A stretch of 64,000 nucleotides of DNA from an uncultured Roseburia sp. (GCA_947573605.1 CANPGM010000004.1:58634-122633), one strand, 5' to 3'. Shown: positions 22,930 through 31,632, numbered from the stretch's first letter. Notes: generated by a model not told the origin, from the sequence alone. Numbers and translations are program-made.

Positions 22930-23220
22930 CTATGCCTCGTCTTTTCTGACACATAAGAAACGAAGAATGTTGTCCATAATACGAACGTCCTGCTCAACGG
23001 CTGCGGGCACGTTTGCTTCCGCATCAAACTGAATGAAGTAGTAATAACCTTCGGTCATCTTCCGAATCTCGTAAGCAAGCTTTTTCTTGCCCCAGTCTTC
23101 TACTTCCGTTACCGTACCGCCGGCGCGAGTAATATACTCCTTCGCCTTTTCTACGGTTGCCGTTCTCGCATCATCCTCGATCTTTGCACTAACGACGAGC
23201 GCTAACTCATACTTATTCAT
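22930..23220 (-). CDS. rpsF: Ribosomal protein bS6
   Basis: 96-residue S6 starting MNKYELALVVSAKIEDDAR, with the central DWGKKKLAYEIRKMTEGYY signature. Good SD (AAAGGAGG). First gene of the rpsF-ssb-rpsR operon; a strong promoter lies 85-110 bp upstream, overlapping the end of the DUF951 gene. Confidence 0.96.
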   Translation of the reverse strand: MNKYELALVVSAKIEDDARTATVEKAKEYITRAGGTVTEVEDWGKKKLAYEIRKMTEGYYYFIQFDAEANVPAAVEQDVRIMDNILRFLCVRKDEA

Positions 23221-23303
23221 GCAATTTTCCTCCTTTTGGTCTCTGGCCCATCTTCCGGTTCCGAAAAATGAGCAAGGATAATTTTAACATATCACAAGCA
23301 GTT

Positions 23304-23332
23304 ACTATAGCATGGTTTTCGCGGAATTTCAA
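23304..23332 (-). promoter_or_regulatory. Promoter of rpsF-ssb-rpsR
   Basis: Minus-strand TTGAAA, 17-nt spacer, TATAGT. It overlaps the last codons of the DUF951 gene. The roughly 85-bp leader may hold S6/S18 autoregulation, but I could not identify a specific structure. Confidence 0.7.
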
Positions 23333-23520
23333 GCTTTTTTTCGGATTTCTTTCGTATTTTTTTCCACAAGCTTTCTTGCAATCATAATCTGATGACCGCA
23401 CCCGGTACATTTTAACCGAAAATCTGCCCCTACGCGCAAAATTTCCCACTCGCTGCTGCCGCAGGGATGCTTTTTTTTCAGGCGGACGATGTCGCCCACT
23501 TCATAATTGATTCCGTTCAT
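23329..23520 (-). CDS. DUF951 family protein
   Basis: 63-residue protein of the DUF951 family, which commonly sits beside rpsF in Clostridia. It shows YEVGDIVRLKKKHPCGSSEW and a CTGCGH element, so three cysteines might bind a metal. The function is unknown. Its SD region is preceded by a 6-bp CCGCCG/CGGCGG hairpin (23537-23552). Confidence 0.88.
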   Translation of the reverse strand: MNGINYEVGDIVRLKKKHPCGSSEWEILRVGADFRLKCTGCGHQIMIARKLVEKNTKEIRKKA

Positions 23521-23573
23521 GCTTTTCCCCGTTTCCCCGCCGTCTGCGGCGGCGCAAATATTGCTCTGTCTGA

Positions 23574-23750
23574 TTACTCTGCGATCTCATACTGCATCAT
23601 TTCGTATTTCAGTTTTATACCTTCTGAAATCTCTGCGGGAAGCAGCGCCCGTGCGACCAGCTTCGGTTCCGCAGAAGAATCGTCTGTCCGCTTCAGATTT
23701 GCATAATCTCCGTCAATACTCAGCACTTCATAGTAAAGCGTTTCAAACAT
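23574..23750 (-). CDS. Small conserved-looking protein, 58 aa
   Basis: Missed by the ORF track because it is short. It reads MFETLYYEVLSIDGDYANLK... and ends KLKYEMMQYEIAE. GGGAG stands at good distance before the ATG, and codon use is like the neighbours. It lies in tight succession between the sirtuin and DUF951 genes, so it is probably cotranscribed. The pattern resembles small uncharacterised proteins that I recall from Lachnospiraceae. No function can be assigned. Confidence 0.75.
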   Translation of the reverse strand: MFETLYYEVLSIDGDYANLKRTDDSSAEPKLVARALLPAEISEGIKLKYEMMQYEIAE

Positions 23751-23788
23751 CTGACATCTCCCTGTTCTTTCAATAATAATATTTGAAT

Positions 23789-24514
23789 TTATCCGACAGT
23801 CAGTTTTCCAAAAATCTCACCCAGTCCCGCCTGGATGACAAGATCCGCCCTGCCGTCCATCGGCGTCGTGGATTTATTAATTAAAACCAGCTTATTTCCT
23901 CTGTAGTAGTCAATTAATCCTGCCGCCGGGTAGACCGCAAGCGAGGTGCCGCCAATAATCAGCATATCCGCATGACTGATATAAAATACGGCGTCTTCCA
24001 ACGTCTTCTGATCCAAACCTTCCTCATATAATACGACATCCGGTTTAATCTGTCCGCCGCACGAATCACAAAGCGGAATATCTTTTGAATCCAGAATATA
24101 CTGCGCGTCAAAATTTTTTTTGCATTTTCTGCAATAATTCCTGTGCACGCTTCCGTGAAGCTCCAGCACGGTTTTGCTGCCCGCCGCCTGATGAAGCCCG
24201 TCTATATTCTGTGTAATTACGGCTTTCAGCTTCCCGGCCCGTTCCAGTTCGGCAAGCATTTTATGCGTAATATTCGGTTTCGCGTCTATACATAACATTT
24301 TTTCCCGGTAAAAACGGTAAAATTCTTCCGTGTTCCTTTCATAAAAGGAATGACTTAAAATTGTTTCCGGCGGATAGTCGTATTTTTGGTGGTACAGGCC
24401 GTCGACACTCCGAAAATCCGGTATACCGCTCTCTGTCGAAACGCCTGCGCCGCCGAAAAATACAATATTATCGGATTCTTCTACCATTTTTCTGAATTTT
24501 TCCGAATCAGCCAT
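23789..24514 (-). CDS. cobB: Sirtuin, NAD-dependent protein deacylase (Sir2/CobB)
   Basis: 241-residue sirtuin. The NAD-binding motifs FFGGAGVSTESGIPDFRS and TQNIDGLH are present, as is the catalytic His in LHGSVHRNYC. The zinc site is CRKC...CDSC. Length is typical of class III/U bacterial sirtuins. The ATG at 24514 follows GGGAGG at 5 nt; the ORF track start is 20 codons longer. It lies downstream of ribH with about 100 bp between, perhaps with its own promoter. Confidence 0.94.
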   Translation of the reverse strand: MADSEKFRKMVEESDNIVFFGGAGVSTESGIPDFRSVDGLYHQKYDYPPETILSHSFYERNTEEFYRFYREKMLCIDAKPNITHKMLAELERAGKLKAVITQNIDGLHQAAGSKTVLELHGSVHRNYCRKCKKNFDAQYILDSKDIPLCDSCGGQIKPDVVLYEEGLDQKTLEDAVFYISHADMLIIGGTSLAVYPAAGLIDYYRGNKLVLINKSTTPMDGRADLVIQAGLGEIFGKLTVG

Positions 24515-24615
24515 AGGACCTCCCTCCCCGATAAAAAAGACTGTTTTTTCATTTACTGTTACTGATTGTAACATAGATACCTGGAGTGAGGACAGAATTT
24601 TTTTGTGTTTCGGCT

Positions 24616-25083
24616 CTATTCACCTATTTCCCGGATTAAATTTACCATCTCAATCGCTCCGACCGCACAGTCATATCCCTTGTTTCCGGCCTTTGTACCG
24701 GCCCGTTCAATCGCCTGTTCGATATTGTCCGTCGTAAGTACGCCAAACATCACCGGAATGCCGCTTTCAAGTGAAACGGCGGCAATCCCTTTCGAAACCT
24801 CGCTGCAGACATAATCATAATGGCTGGTAGACCCGCGGATAACCGCGCCCAGGCAGATCACGGCGTCATACTTTCCGCTTTTTGCCATTTTTGATGCAAT
24901 CAGTGGAATTTCAAATGCGCCCGGTACCCACGCCACCTGAATGTCCTCCTCCTTTACGTCATGACGGAGCAGTCCGTCAAGCGCGCCGCTTAAAAGCTTT
25001 GATGTAATAAATTCATTAAACCTTGCGGCAACAATACCGATTCTGATTTTTTCCGATACCAGTTTTCCTTCAAATGTTTTCAT
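24616..25083 (-). CDS. ribH: 6,7-dimethyl-8-ribityllumazine synthase
   Basis: 155-residue lumazine synthase, the penultimate step of riboflavin synthesis. Typical motifs are [41 protein letters not shown] with the catalytic His, and FGVLTTDN. Last gene of the rib operon, 26 nt after ribBA. Good SD (CAGGAGG). Confidence 0.96.
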   Translation of the reverse strand: MKTFEGKLVSEKIRIGIVAARFNEFITSKLLSGALDGLLRHDVKEEDIQVAWVPGAFEIPLIASKMAKSGKYDAVICLGAVIRGSTSHYDYVCSEVSKGIAAVSLESGIPVMFGVLTTDNIEQAIERAGTKAGNKGYDCAVGAIEMVNLIREIGE

Positions 25084-25109
25084 AATTCCTCCTGTTTCAT
25101 TTTATAATC

Positions 25110-26309
25110 TTAATAATCCAGAATGTGTCCCATACGCTTTTGCTTTGTTTTCAAATAAATCAAATCATGTACGGTCGCGTCCATTTGAATCGGTACGCGC
25201 TCCGTGATTTCTATCCCAAATTCCGAAAGCTGGTAGACCTTATCCGGGTTGTTTGTCAGCAGTCTCATACTTTTTACCCCAAGCTCCCGTAAAATCTGTG
25301 CGCCGATATAGTATTCGCGTGAATCGCCCGCAAAACCGAGCGCAAGATTCGCCTCTAACGTATCCATCCCCTGTTCCTGCAGTTCATAGGCGCGCAGCTT
25401 ATTCATCAGCCCGATGCCGCGCCCTTCCTGGCGCATATAAAGCAGAATTCCCCGCCCTTCCTGTTCAATCTGCGTCATGGCTGCTGCAAACTGCTGCCCG
25501 CAGTCGCAGCGCAGCGAACCGAACGTATCGCCTGTGAGACATTCGGAATGCACGCGGCAGAGTACGTCTTTTCCGTCGCCGATCTCGCCTTTTACAAGCG
25601 CGACATGATGCTCGCCGTTTAACCGGTTTACAAATCCGTAAGCCATAAAATCACCGTATTTCGTAGGCATCTTTACGGCCGCAACCCGATCCGTCAGCGT
25701 TTCATGGCACTTACGGTAATTTTGCAGCGCCTGAATGGTAATAAATTTCATATTCCATTTTTTTGCCAGATTCATAAGCTCCGGCATCCGCATCATGGTC
25801 CCGTCTTCTTGCATAATTTCACAGCAGAGACCGCATTCCTTCAAACCGGCCAGCCGGCATAAATCCACGGTTGCCTCGGTATGGCCGCCGCGCTCTAACA
25901 CGCCGTTTTTACGGGCAAGAAGCGGAAACATATGTCCCGGTCGGCGAAAATCCTCCGGTTTGGCGTCCTCCGCCACGCAGTGAAGCGCCGTTACCGAACG
26001 TTCCGCCGCGGAAATGCCCGTAGCAGTCGACACATGGTCAATTGACACGGTAAACGCCGTTTCATGATTGTCGGTATTCTGCTGCACCATCTGCGGAAAC
26101 TTCAGCTTTCCGATAAATTCCTCCGACATCGGCATACAGATAAGCCCTCTTCCGTAGGTCGCCATAAAATTGATATTGGCTGTCGTGGCAAATTCCGCCG
26201 CGCAGATAAAGTCTCCTTCGTTTTCCCTGTTTTCATCATCCGTTACCAGAATAATTTTGCCGCTTTTTAAGTCGCAAAGCGCATCTTCTATACTATCAAA
26301 TTCACTCAT
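25110..26309 (-). CDS. ribBA: 3,4-dihydroxy-2-butanone 4-phosphate synthase / GTP cyclohydrolase II
   Basis: 399-residue fusion that makes both precursors of riboflavin. The N-terminal RibB half (about 1-200) has [16 protein letters not shown] and RPGHMFPL. The C-terminal RibA half has the zinc motif [15 protein letters not shown] and QEGRGIGL. Both active sites look intact. The SD (GAGAGG) is preceded by a GCCGC/GCGGC hairpin (26326-26339), and a copy of the leader repeat separates it from ribE. Confidence 0.96.
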   Translation of the reverse strand: MSEFDSIEDALCDLKSGKIILVTDDENRENEGDFICAAEFATTANINFMATYGRGLICMPMSEEFIGKLKFPQMVQQNTDNHETAFTVSIDHVSTATGISAAERSVTALHCVAEDAKPEDFRRPGHMFPLLARKNGVLERGGHTEATVDLCRLAGLKECGLCCEIMQEDGTMMRMPELMNLAKKWNMKFITIQALQNYRKCHETLTDRVAAVKMPTKYGDFMAYGFVNRLNGEHHVALVKGEIGDGKDVLCRVHSECLTGDTFGSLRCDCGQQFAAAMTQIEQEGRGILLYMRQEGRGIGLMNKLRAYELQEQGMDTLEANLALGFAGDSREYYIGAQILRELGVKSMRLLTNNPDKVYQLSEFGIEITERVPIQMDATVHDLIYLKTKQKRMGHILDY

Positions 26310-26311
26310 TT

Positions 26312-26424
26312 TTCCTCTCCCTTCCGCCGCTTCAGCGGCAATTTAATAAGGAAGAACTTTGTGCGTCGGCACAAATTCCGGGTTGAAAGCGTTTTTCTTT
26401 CAACCTTCCTCTCCCTTCCGCCGC
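26312..26424 (-). repeat. Leader repeat copy 3 with 19-bp direct repeats, upstream of ribBA
   Basis: TTCCTCTCCCTTCCGCCGC occurs at 26312-26330 and again at 26406-26424, 94 bp apart. It flanks about 75 bp that contain a TTGAAAG...CTTTCAA hairpin and a CGG/CCG hairpin with loop AATTTGTG (minus strand). This duplicates the Shine-Dalgarno region of ribBA. The layout matches the 95-bp duplication upstream of echC. Confidence 0.65.
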
Positions 26425-27072
26425 CTAAAACCCGCAGCGGGCTAAAAAATCTCTTGTCAGGGCGCTCTCCTTCTGCTGCCCGGAAACCGAACCGAAAAGC
26501 TTCTCTACATATTTTCCGATAATGTCCGTTTCCAGATTTACCGAATCGCCTTCCCGCTTTCCGCTTAAAATGGTTTCTCTGACCGTGTGCGGTATCGTCG
26601 AAACGGAAAAGCAATCCGCCCCCGTTTCCGCCACGGTCAGGCTGATTCCGTCTATTGCAACGGAACCTTTTTCCACAATATAGCGCATAAGTTCCTCTCC
26701 CGCTTTCACCGTATACCAGACTGCGGTATCGTCACGCCGGATACGGACAATCGTTCCGACGCCGTCCACATGACCGGCGACAATATGACCGCCGAACCTT
26801 CCGTCCGCAGGCATTGCCCGCTCCAGATTAACGCGGCTTCCCCTCGTAAGGTGCGCCAGAGAAGAACGGTTTAGGGTTTCATGCATGACGTCCGCCGAAA
26901 ACATACCGGAGGAAAACGAGACGACTGTCAGACAGATCCCGTTTACCGCAATGCTGTCGCCGATTTTCATGTCCGCAAGTATTAAATCGGCGCGTATGGT
27001 CAATACGGCGGAAGCCTGCCCCCGTCTGACTTCCCAGACAGTTCCCACTTCCTCAATGATTCCCGTAAACGT
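26425..27072 (-). CDS. ribE: Riboflavin synthase, apparent ACG start
   Basis: 215-residue two-lobed riboflavin synthase; the repeated lobes contain AVNGICLTVV and AIDGISLTVAE. The family begins MFTGIIEE. In frame upstream of the first GTG the sequence reads ACG TTT ACG GGA ATC ATT GAG GAA, which is that signature with ACG in place of ATG. A GAGGTGGAG stretch stands suitably upstream, and the start overlaps ribD by 20 nt. The GTG at 27048, used by the ORF track, would remove eight conserved residues. ACG initiation with coupling, or a sequencing or real mutation, are the options. Confidence 0.85.
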   Translation of the reverse strand, partial: TFTGIIEEVGTVWEVRRGQASAVLTIRADLILADMKIGDSIAVNGICLTVVSFSSGMFSADVMHETLNRSSLAHLTRGSRVNLERAMPADGRFGGHIVAGHVDGVGTIVRIRRDDTAVWYTVKAGEELMRYIVEKGSVAIDGISLTVAETGADCFSVSTIPHTVRETILSGKREGDSVNLETDIIGKYVEKLFGSVSGQQKESALTRDFLARCGF

Positions 27073-28159
27073 GATTCTCCACCTCGCTTTCTATTAAAAA
27101 ATCCCCGTCAAGCTGCGTTATCATGCTGTTTTTTAAAAGAAACGCATCGGAAGGAGACGCGACGCCGGTTCCTTCTATCGGCGTTTTCGCCGTCTGCCCG
27201 CCGAACAGCTTCGGCGCAAGATACGCCTGTACTTTTTGTACGATTCCGCAATGTAACGCGGACCAGTTCAGCGTTCCTCCCCCTTCCAGCAAAATACTGT
27301 CAATCTGTTCCTGCCCCAGTTTTTCCATCAGCATTTGCAAATCTACATGACCTTCTTTTTCCTCTATGGGCATAATTCTGCATCCCGCAGTTTCATAAGG
27401 CCGCCACCGCTCTTTTTCGGTACGGCAGGTCGCAAGAATCGTCGGCGTCTCTTTTGCCGTAGCGACAACCTGCGCCGTAAGCGGCGTGCGAAGATTCGTA
27501 TCGCAGATAATGCGGATCGGATTTTTACTGTCTTTCAGCCGGCAGGTCAGCAGCGGATCGTCTGCCAGCACCGTTCCGACTCCCGCCATAATCGCAGTAT
27601 AACGGTGGCGCTGCTTTTGAACGTGCGCTCTTGCGCCTTCTCCGGTAATCCACTTCGACGCTCCGGTATAGGCGGCAATTTTACCGTCCATTGTCATGGC
27701 GTATTTCATTACAACAAACGGACGTTTTGTTTGTATAAAATGGAAAAATACTTCGTTTAGCCGATCGCATTCTTCTTTCAGCACATGCTCCGTTACCTCG
27801 ATCTGATGTTCTCGCAGCATTCGGATTCCTTTTCCCGCGACAAGCGGATTCGGGTCGTCCGATCCGATTATTACCCGGCGAATCCCCGCTTCCAGAATAG
27901 CCTCCGTACAGGGCGGCTGCTTTCCGTAATGGCAGCACGGTTCTAATGTGACATAAAGAGCCGCTCCTTCGGTTGATTCGCGGCAGGAAGTTAATGCGTT
28001 CCGCTCGGCGTGAGGCCCGCCGTATTTTTCATGCCATCCCTGCCCGATCACTTTTCCGTCTTTTACAAGAACAGCCCCCACCATCGGGTTCGGCGACGTC
28101 CATCCCATTCCTTTCTTCGCAAGCGCAAGCGCAAGCCGCATATATTCTTCGTCATTCAT
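27053..28159 (-). CDS. ribD: Bifunctional pyrimidine deaminase/reductase RibD
   Basis: 368-residue fusion. The N-terminal deaminase (about 1-145) has the zinc motifs HAERNAL and EPCCHYGKQPPC. The C-terminal reductase contains AMTMDGKIAAYTGASKWITG and ILLEGGGTLNWSAL. First gene of the rib operon, under the FMN riboswitch. The ORF track starts 47 codons too early inside the leader; ATG at 28159 follows AAAGGA. Confidence 0.95.
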   Translation of the reverse strand: MNDEEYMRLALALAKKGMGWTSPNPMVGAVLVKDGKVIGQGWHEKYGGPHAERNALTSCRESTEGAALYVTLEPCCHYGKQPPCTEAILEAGIRRVIIGSDDPNPLVAGKGIRMLREHQIEVTEHVLKEECDRLNEVFFHFIQTKRPFVVMKYAMTMDGKIAAYTGASKWITGEGARAHVQKQRHRYTAIMAGVGTVLADDPLLTCRLKDSKNPIRIICDTNLRTPLTAQVVATAKETPTILATCRTEKERWRPYETAGCRIMPIEEKEGHVDLQMLMEKLGQEQIDSILLEGGGTLNWSALHCGIVQKVQAYLAPKLFGGQTAKTPIEGTGVASPSDAFLLKNSMITQLDGDFLIESEVENHVYGNH

Positions 28160-28255
28160 AACGATAAGATTCCTTTCTCCCACGTTTTGGGCGGATAAAA
28201 AAACCCCGGGCAAAAGCTCAGGGCAAAGCAAAGGAAACAAAGGAATATGCCCTCC

Positions 28256-28294
28256 AAAAAGAAAAAGCTCCGGAATGTAAAAACAATCCAGAGC
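28256..28294 (-). terminator. Riboswitch-controlled terminator of the rib operon
   Basis: Minus-strand GCTCTGGATTG pairs with CATTCCGGAGC, then TTTTTCTTTTT. It lies between the FMN aptamer and ribD, as expected of a transcription-termination expression platform. A second weaker hairpin (CCCTG/CGGGG + T7) follows near 28200. Confidence 0.85.
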
Positions 28295-28326
28295 ATTCAC
28301 TCATACAGAAGGTTATCTGTTTCTCA

Positions 28327-28434
28327 CTCTTCTTTCATCCAGACTATACTGTCGGCTTCGGAATCGCACCGAATCATGCCTTGCGGCTCGTGGGCTGTAC
28401 CACCGGTAGGGAATCGCACCCTGCCCTGAAGAAA
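28327..28434 (-). ncRNA. FMN riboswitch (RFN element)
   Basis: Minus-strand sequence shows the conserved RFN blocks in order: TTCAGGGCAGGGTG, ATTCCCTACCGGTGGT, AGCCCACGAGC, GCATGATTCGGTGCGATTCC, GAAGCCGACAGTATAGTC and TGGATGAAAGAAGA. The aptamer binds FMN and here most probably drives premature termination ahead of ribD. Confidence 0.97.
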
Positions 28435-28451
28435 TTATTTGATTTATAAGT

Positions 28452-28480
28452 ATTATATGATTTCGATTTTCGGTTGTCAA
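28452..28480 (-). promoter_or_regulatory. Promoter of the rib operon
   Basis: Minus-strand TTGACA, 17-nt spacer, TATAAT, both boxes perfect, starting the transcript just before the FMN aptamer. Confidence 0.85.
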
Positions 28481-28742
28481 GTGTGCTACGTCTCATGTAC
28501 GGAAATTCACGCCTCCGATTTCCAAAAACAAAGCCATGCAAAAACTACACATTCCCTTTGTAACGAAGCTGTTTTGTGCAGGAAAATAAGATTCTTTTCA
28601 TACTCTGTTTCATACCCGTTAGTTCGGTACATGGATGAAATCAGAAGCAGCCTGCAATGAGCCGGGATAGCGATTGGCGGGCGGTTGCACTGCAGCAAAA
28701 TCACTCGGTCAGAACATTGAAAGAATCCATTTAAAACAGCAA
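28481..28742. other. Non-coding gap between the rib promoter and tRNA-fMet terminator
   Basis: No convincing gene. Two small ORFs on opposite strands lack SD sequences and look random. No repeat or RNA structure was recognised. Confidence 0.5.
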
Positions 28743-28782
28743 CAGACGGCAGGAACTATTATGCATAGTTCCCTGCCGTCTG
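28743..28782 (-). terminator. Hairpin downstream of tRNA-fMet
   Basis: CAGACGGCAGGAACTA pairs almost perfectly with TAGTTCCCTGCCGTCTG. On the minus strand it follows the tRNA at once and is succeeded by TTGCTGTTTT, a weak U-rich tract. Confidence 0.7.
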
Positions 28783-28786
28783 ATAA

Positions 28787-28860
28787 TTGCGGGAGCAGGA
28801 TTTGAACCTGCGGCCTTCGGGTTATGAGCCCGACGAGCTTCCAGACTGCTCCATCCCGCG
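28787..28860 (-). tRNA. Initiator tRNA-fMet(CAU)
   Basis: Cloverleaf reads CGCGGGATGGAGCAG... with anticodon loop CTCATAA. Initiator hallmarks are visible: the unpaired C1-A72 end, and three G-C pairs in the anticodon stem (GGG/CCC). CCA is not encoded. Confidence 0.95.
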
Positions 28861-28895
28861 AGATTTCTTTCTGATAAACCAGATCAATTGAGAGT

Positions 28896-28924
28896 ATTAT
28901 AGCCGTTTCCCTATCATTTGTCAA
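28896..28924 (-). promoter_or_regulatory. Promoter of tRNA-fMet
   Basis: Minus-strand TTGACA, 17-nt spacer, TATAAT, perfect boxes, about 35 bp before the tRNA and overlapping the very end of spmB. Confidence 0.85.
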
Positions 28925-28927
28925 ATT

Positions 28928-29452
28928 TTACATCATACCGGCTAATACCACGCTCGCCGCCGTTCCCGCCAGCGTAGCGAGAAGCGCGCCCCAAAGAGTA
29001 TAACGGCTTTTCTTTATTTTTACGGACATAAAATAGACTGACATAGTGTAAAAAATTGTTTCCGTACTGCTTAGCAGAATCGAAGCGATTCTTCCGTAAT
29101 AAGAATCCGTACCAAATTCTTTGTAAATATCGAGCAGCAGGCTAGTTGCCGCGGACGAGGAAAACATTTTTACAACCGAGAGCGGAAGCAGCTCCGACGG
29201 AAAATGAATCAGATTCGTCACTCTGCCAAACAGTCCCGAAATAAAGTCAAGAAAACCGGACGCGCGCAAAATTCCCACCGCTACCATAAGACCGATCAGC
29301 GTCGGCATAATTCCAATTACCGTATGAAAGCCGTCTTTTGCGCCGTCAATAAATTCCTCATAGACATTCTGACGGTTTAAAATCCCATAACCCACTATGA
29401 CAAATATTAAAATCGGAATCGTTACATCCGACAGGAAGATTAGAAATTTCAT
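28928..29452 (-). CDS. spmB: Spore maturation protein B
   Basis: 174-residue polytopic membrane protein of the nucleoside-recognition (Gate) family, needed for proper spore core dehydration in Bacillus. It has several hydrophobic helices and the family segment MPTLIGLMVAVGILRASGF. The partner spmA is normally adjacent; here it is 2.3 kb upstream because two foreign genes lie between them. The SD is poor (GACGGCGG), so in the ancestral arrangement it was probably coupled to spmA. Confidence 0.92.
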   Translation of the reverse strand: MKFLIFLSDVTIPILIFVIVGYGILNRQNVYEEFIDGAKDGFHTVIGIMPTLIGLMVAVGILRASGFLDFISGLFGRVTNLIHFPSELLPLSVVKMFSSSAATSLLLDIYKEFGTDSYYGRIASILLSSTETIFYTMSVYFMSVKIKKSRYTLWGALLATLAGTAASVVLAGMM

Positions 29453-29477
29453 AGTATGCCGCCGTCATTCGGAATTA

Positions 29478-29487
29478 TTATATTCTA
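29478..29487. repeat. Left flanking direct repeat of the spmAB insert
   Basis: TTATATTCTA, identical to 31734-31743. Removing one copy plus the intervening DNA would leave an intergenic spacer of about 50 bp between spmA and spmB. Confidence 0.65.
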
Positions 29488-29619
29488 TTCAAAAAAAACG
29501 GAAAATAGACCTGAACTTTTTCCCTCAGAATCAGTCTCATTCGCGATTCTCAGAGCGCAGGCACTTACGCTAAATTACTTTATAGCAGAGGATCTGCCAC
29601 ATTTCTGATACTTTCCTTT

Positions 29620-30276
29620 CTATTTACTCTCCAATAATTTCATCAGCATGGAGGGGTATGATATATATCCCCCTTTGTTTTTATAACAATATATATCATA
29701 TGGCGGTTTACTTCCCCTTATTTCTGCTTTTTTACATTTATTATCAGGTTTTATAATGCAAAAAAGCATAAACATATCTTTCACACTTTTTCTTTTAACG
29801 CTGATCGCCATCAACCTCTGACAAAGTGCTTTTAAATCTTTATTATTCAACGCTGGAAGTGTTTTATCCGGCGCTCCTGCAATAGCGGCAAATACATAGT
29901 CTCTATTATTAACATATTTAAATGCTTGCGGATATTCCACCTGATCTTGAAAATATTGTATACTTTTTATAATCTGCTTTATAGAATGTCTTGCTTCCTT
30001 AGGATTTCTGGTTCCTTTTAATTCTATAATCCAGGTAATTTTCAGTCCCATACTGTTATCTTTTATTGTATATACCAGATTGTCACATATAAACTCTCCT
30101 TCAGATAATCCTGTTATTAATCCACCGTCTACCTGTACAATTTCAACTGAATTCCCAGTGTCAATCTGTATTGGTACCCATGCTTTACTCTTATGTTCTA
30201 TATCATCAATTACATATTTCTGCCCCTCTGTCTGATTAGTGATAAATGACTCCTTATGCCTTTTGTTTATTGCCAT
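29620..30276 (-). CDS. Putative PD-(D/E)xK-type nuclease partner of the upstream ATPase
   Basis: 218-residue protein not recognised as a named family. A candidate nuclease core is ICDNLVYTIKD...WIIELKGT, with Asp65, Glu85 and Lys87 in a D-x(19)-ExK spacing on predicted strands, followed by a helix (KEARHSIKQIIKSIQYFQDQ). This is the PD-(D/E)xK pattern. A Lys/Arg-rich region (KRKSVKDM) follows. The start lies 9 nt after the ATPase stop, with GGGAA as SD, so the two form one unit. Base use is far more AT-rich than the host genes. Nuclease function is inference from a short motif; a structural or DNA-binding role is possible. Confidence 0.6.
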   Translation of the reverse strand: MAINKRHKESFITNQTEGQKYVIDDIEHKSKAWVPIQIDTGNSVEIVQVDGGLITGLSEGEFICDNLVYTIKDNSMGLKITWIIELKGTRNPKEARHSIKQIIKSIQYFQDQVEYPQAFKYVNNRDYVFAAIAGAPDKTLPALNNKDLKALCQRLMAISVKRKSVKDMFMLFCIIKPDNKCKKAEIRGSKPPYDIYCYKNKGGYISYPSMLMKLLESK

Positions 30277-30285
30277 ATTTATTCC

Positions 30286-31632
30286 CTATTCTTTATCCAA
30301 TTCAATACCATATAATGCTGTGTATAATTCATTTACCTGCAATGATACATCATCAATTAAATTTGATTCTATTTCCCTTTCCTCCTCATCCAGTAATTTA
30401 ATATAATGCTGTTCTTCAAGTACACTATTTGTAAGCAACTTATATGCCGAAAGCTCTCCTTTTTTAATTATATAATTTTTATTCAAAACCTTATAAACCT
30501 CTTTAGCCTGCCCATCCTCTGCCAATACGCCCGCGTAATATAAATTATTAGCAACAGTAAGAATATAAGGGCTGTGCGTTGTAATAAATACGCCTCTATC
30601 CTGCATATTGGTAAATAAGGTGATAAACTCCATTACCTTTTTTTGGAGTAATGGATAAATATGCGCCTCCGGTTCTTCAATAATTAAAAATACATTTTCT
30701 TCCCGCAACATTAAAACATACATAAAATTCAAAAGCCATAAAATTTCCTGTTGTCCTGACGACGCAAAATTAATTGCTATCGGATGCTCAGCATCTTCTT
30801 CTATTTTCAGGAATTCCCTTCCTCCGTTATAAAAATATTCTCCTTTTTCAATGTTTACAATAAAATCCGTTATATTTTTAACATCAAAAAATCTTTTTTC
30901 TACAGGATAAAAAAGGTGCGCTTTTCGCACGCCATTTCCAAAGCTATTACGGACGCTGTCAATTAACATCATAAACACGTCTGTAATAAGATCAAGATTA
31001 CCGGCATTATTCATTATCGCACGATTATTTGACATTACTGTCAAAAGACTTCGTCCTGCAGGGATATAATAAGTTTCCTTATTATCACAGAAAATCTCAT
31101 TCACTTTATGAATTATTATTTCATGATTCCTTTTTCTTTCTTCATTTGTAAGAACAAGACTGGCTTTGACCACCCCTTCATTACTATAATACATTTCCCG
31201 TATTTCCATTTGCAGCTTTTTAATCGAATTTAATAACTTCGGCGAATAGGTCACGCTTATATACTGCTTGTTTTTATCTCCTCTTTTCAATTTCACTTGT
31301 ATCCAAATGTCTGACGCATAATCATATTTCATATAAAATTCAGGATTTAAATCCCAACTATATCCAAACAACTTTATAAAGATATTCTTCAGTTCTGATT
31401 TTATTGCCTTATCAAACCAAACATTCTGCTGTGAAACACTATTATAAGAATTCGAATCATATACTTGTGTCAAATAGTCAATAATTTTGGTTTTAACAGT
31501 TTTAAAATAATAAACACTTTTGGCAACAGTGCTTTTACCTGTTGCCTGCTCCCCGATTAATAAATTGAATTTCTCAACTTCCATCTCAAAATTCTTTATT
31601 GGTCCGTTATTTCTGATATATATTTTTTGCAT
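30286..31632 (-). CDS. AAA/ABC-type ATPase (OLD/RecF-like), putative defence ATPase
   Basis: 448-residue P-loop ATPase. It starts MQKIYIRNNGPIKNFEMEVE, the usual edge strands of overcoming-lysogenization-like ATPases. Walker A is GEQATGKS near residue 27, the ABC-like signature is ASSGQQE, Walker B is FLIIEEPEAHIYP, and the H-loop is TTHSPYIL. After the H-loop only about 90 residues remain, so there is no TOPRIM domain; the effector is probably the next gene. The ATG at 31632 has GGAGTG upstream. AT-rich composition and a private promoter mark it as foreign to the spm operon. Confidence 0.85.
   Translation of the reverse strand: MQKIYIRNNGPIKNFEMEVEKFNLLIGEQATGKSTVAKSVYYFKTVKTKIIDYLTQVYDSNSYNSVSQQNVWFDKAIKSELKNIFIKLFGYSWDLNPEFYMKYDYASDIWIQVKLKRGDKNKQYISVTYSPKLLNSIKKLQMEIREMYYSNEGVVKASLVLTNEERKRNHEIIIHKVNEIFCDNKETYYIPAGRSLLTVMSNNRAIMNNAGNLDLITDVFMMLIDSVRNSFGNGVRKAHLFYPVEKRFFDVKNITDFIVNIEKGEYFYNGGREFLKIEEDAEHPIAINFASSGQQEILWLLNFMYVLMLREENVFLIIEEPEAHIYPLLQKKVMEFITLFTNMQDRGVFITTHSPYILTVANNLYYAGVLAEDGQAKEVYKVLNKNYIIKKGELSAYKLLTNSVLEEQHYIKLLDEEEREIESNLIDDVSLQVNELYTALYGIELDKE

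Noticed and set aside
27053-28300. RibD starting 47 codons earlier
   Set aside because: The extension covers the riboswitch terminator region; the deaminase domain starts at the ATG at 28159, which has an SD.
28507-28704. 65-aa ORF between the rib promoter and tRNA-fMet
   Set aside because: No SD, odd composition rich in Cys/Trp, and an overlapping ORF of similar length on the other strand.
29524-29553. CTCAGAATC...GATTCTCAG hairpin as a terminator of the inserted cassette
   Set aside because: The stem is short and is followed by GGGAAAAAG rather than a U-run on the minus strand, so it is not listed as a terminator.
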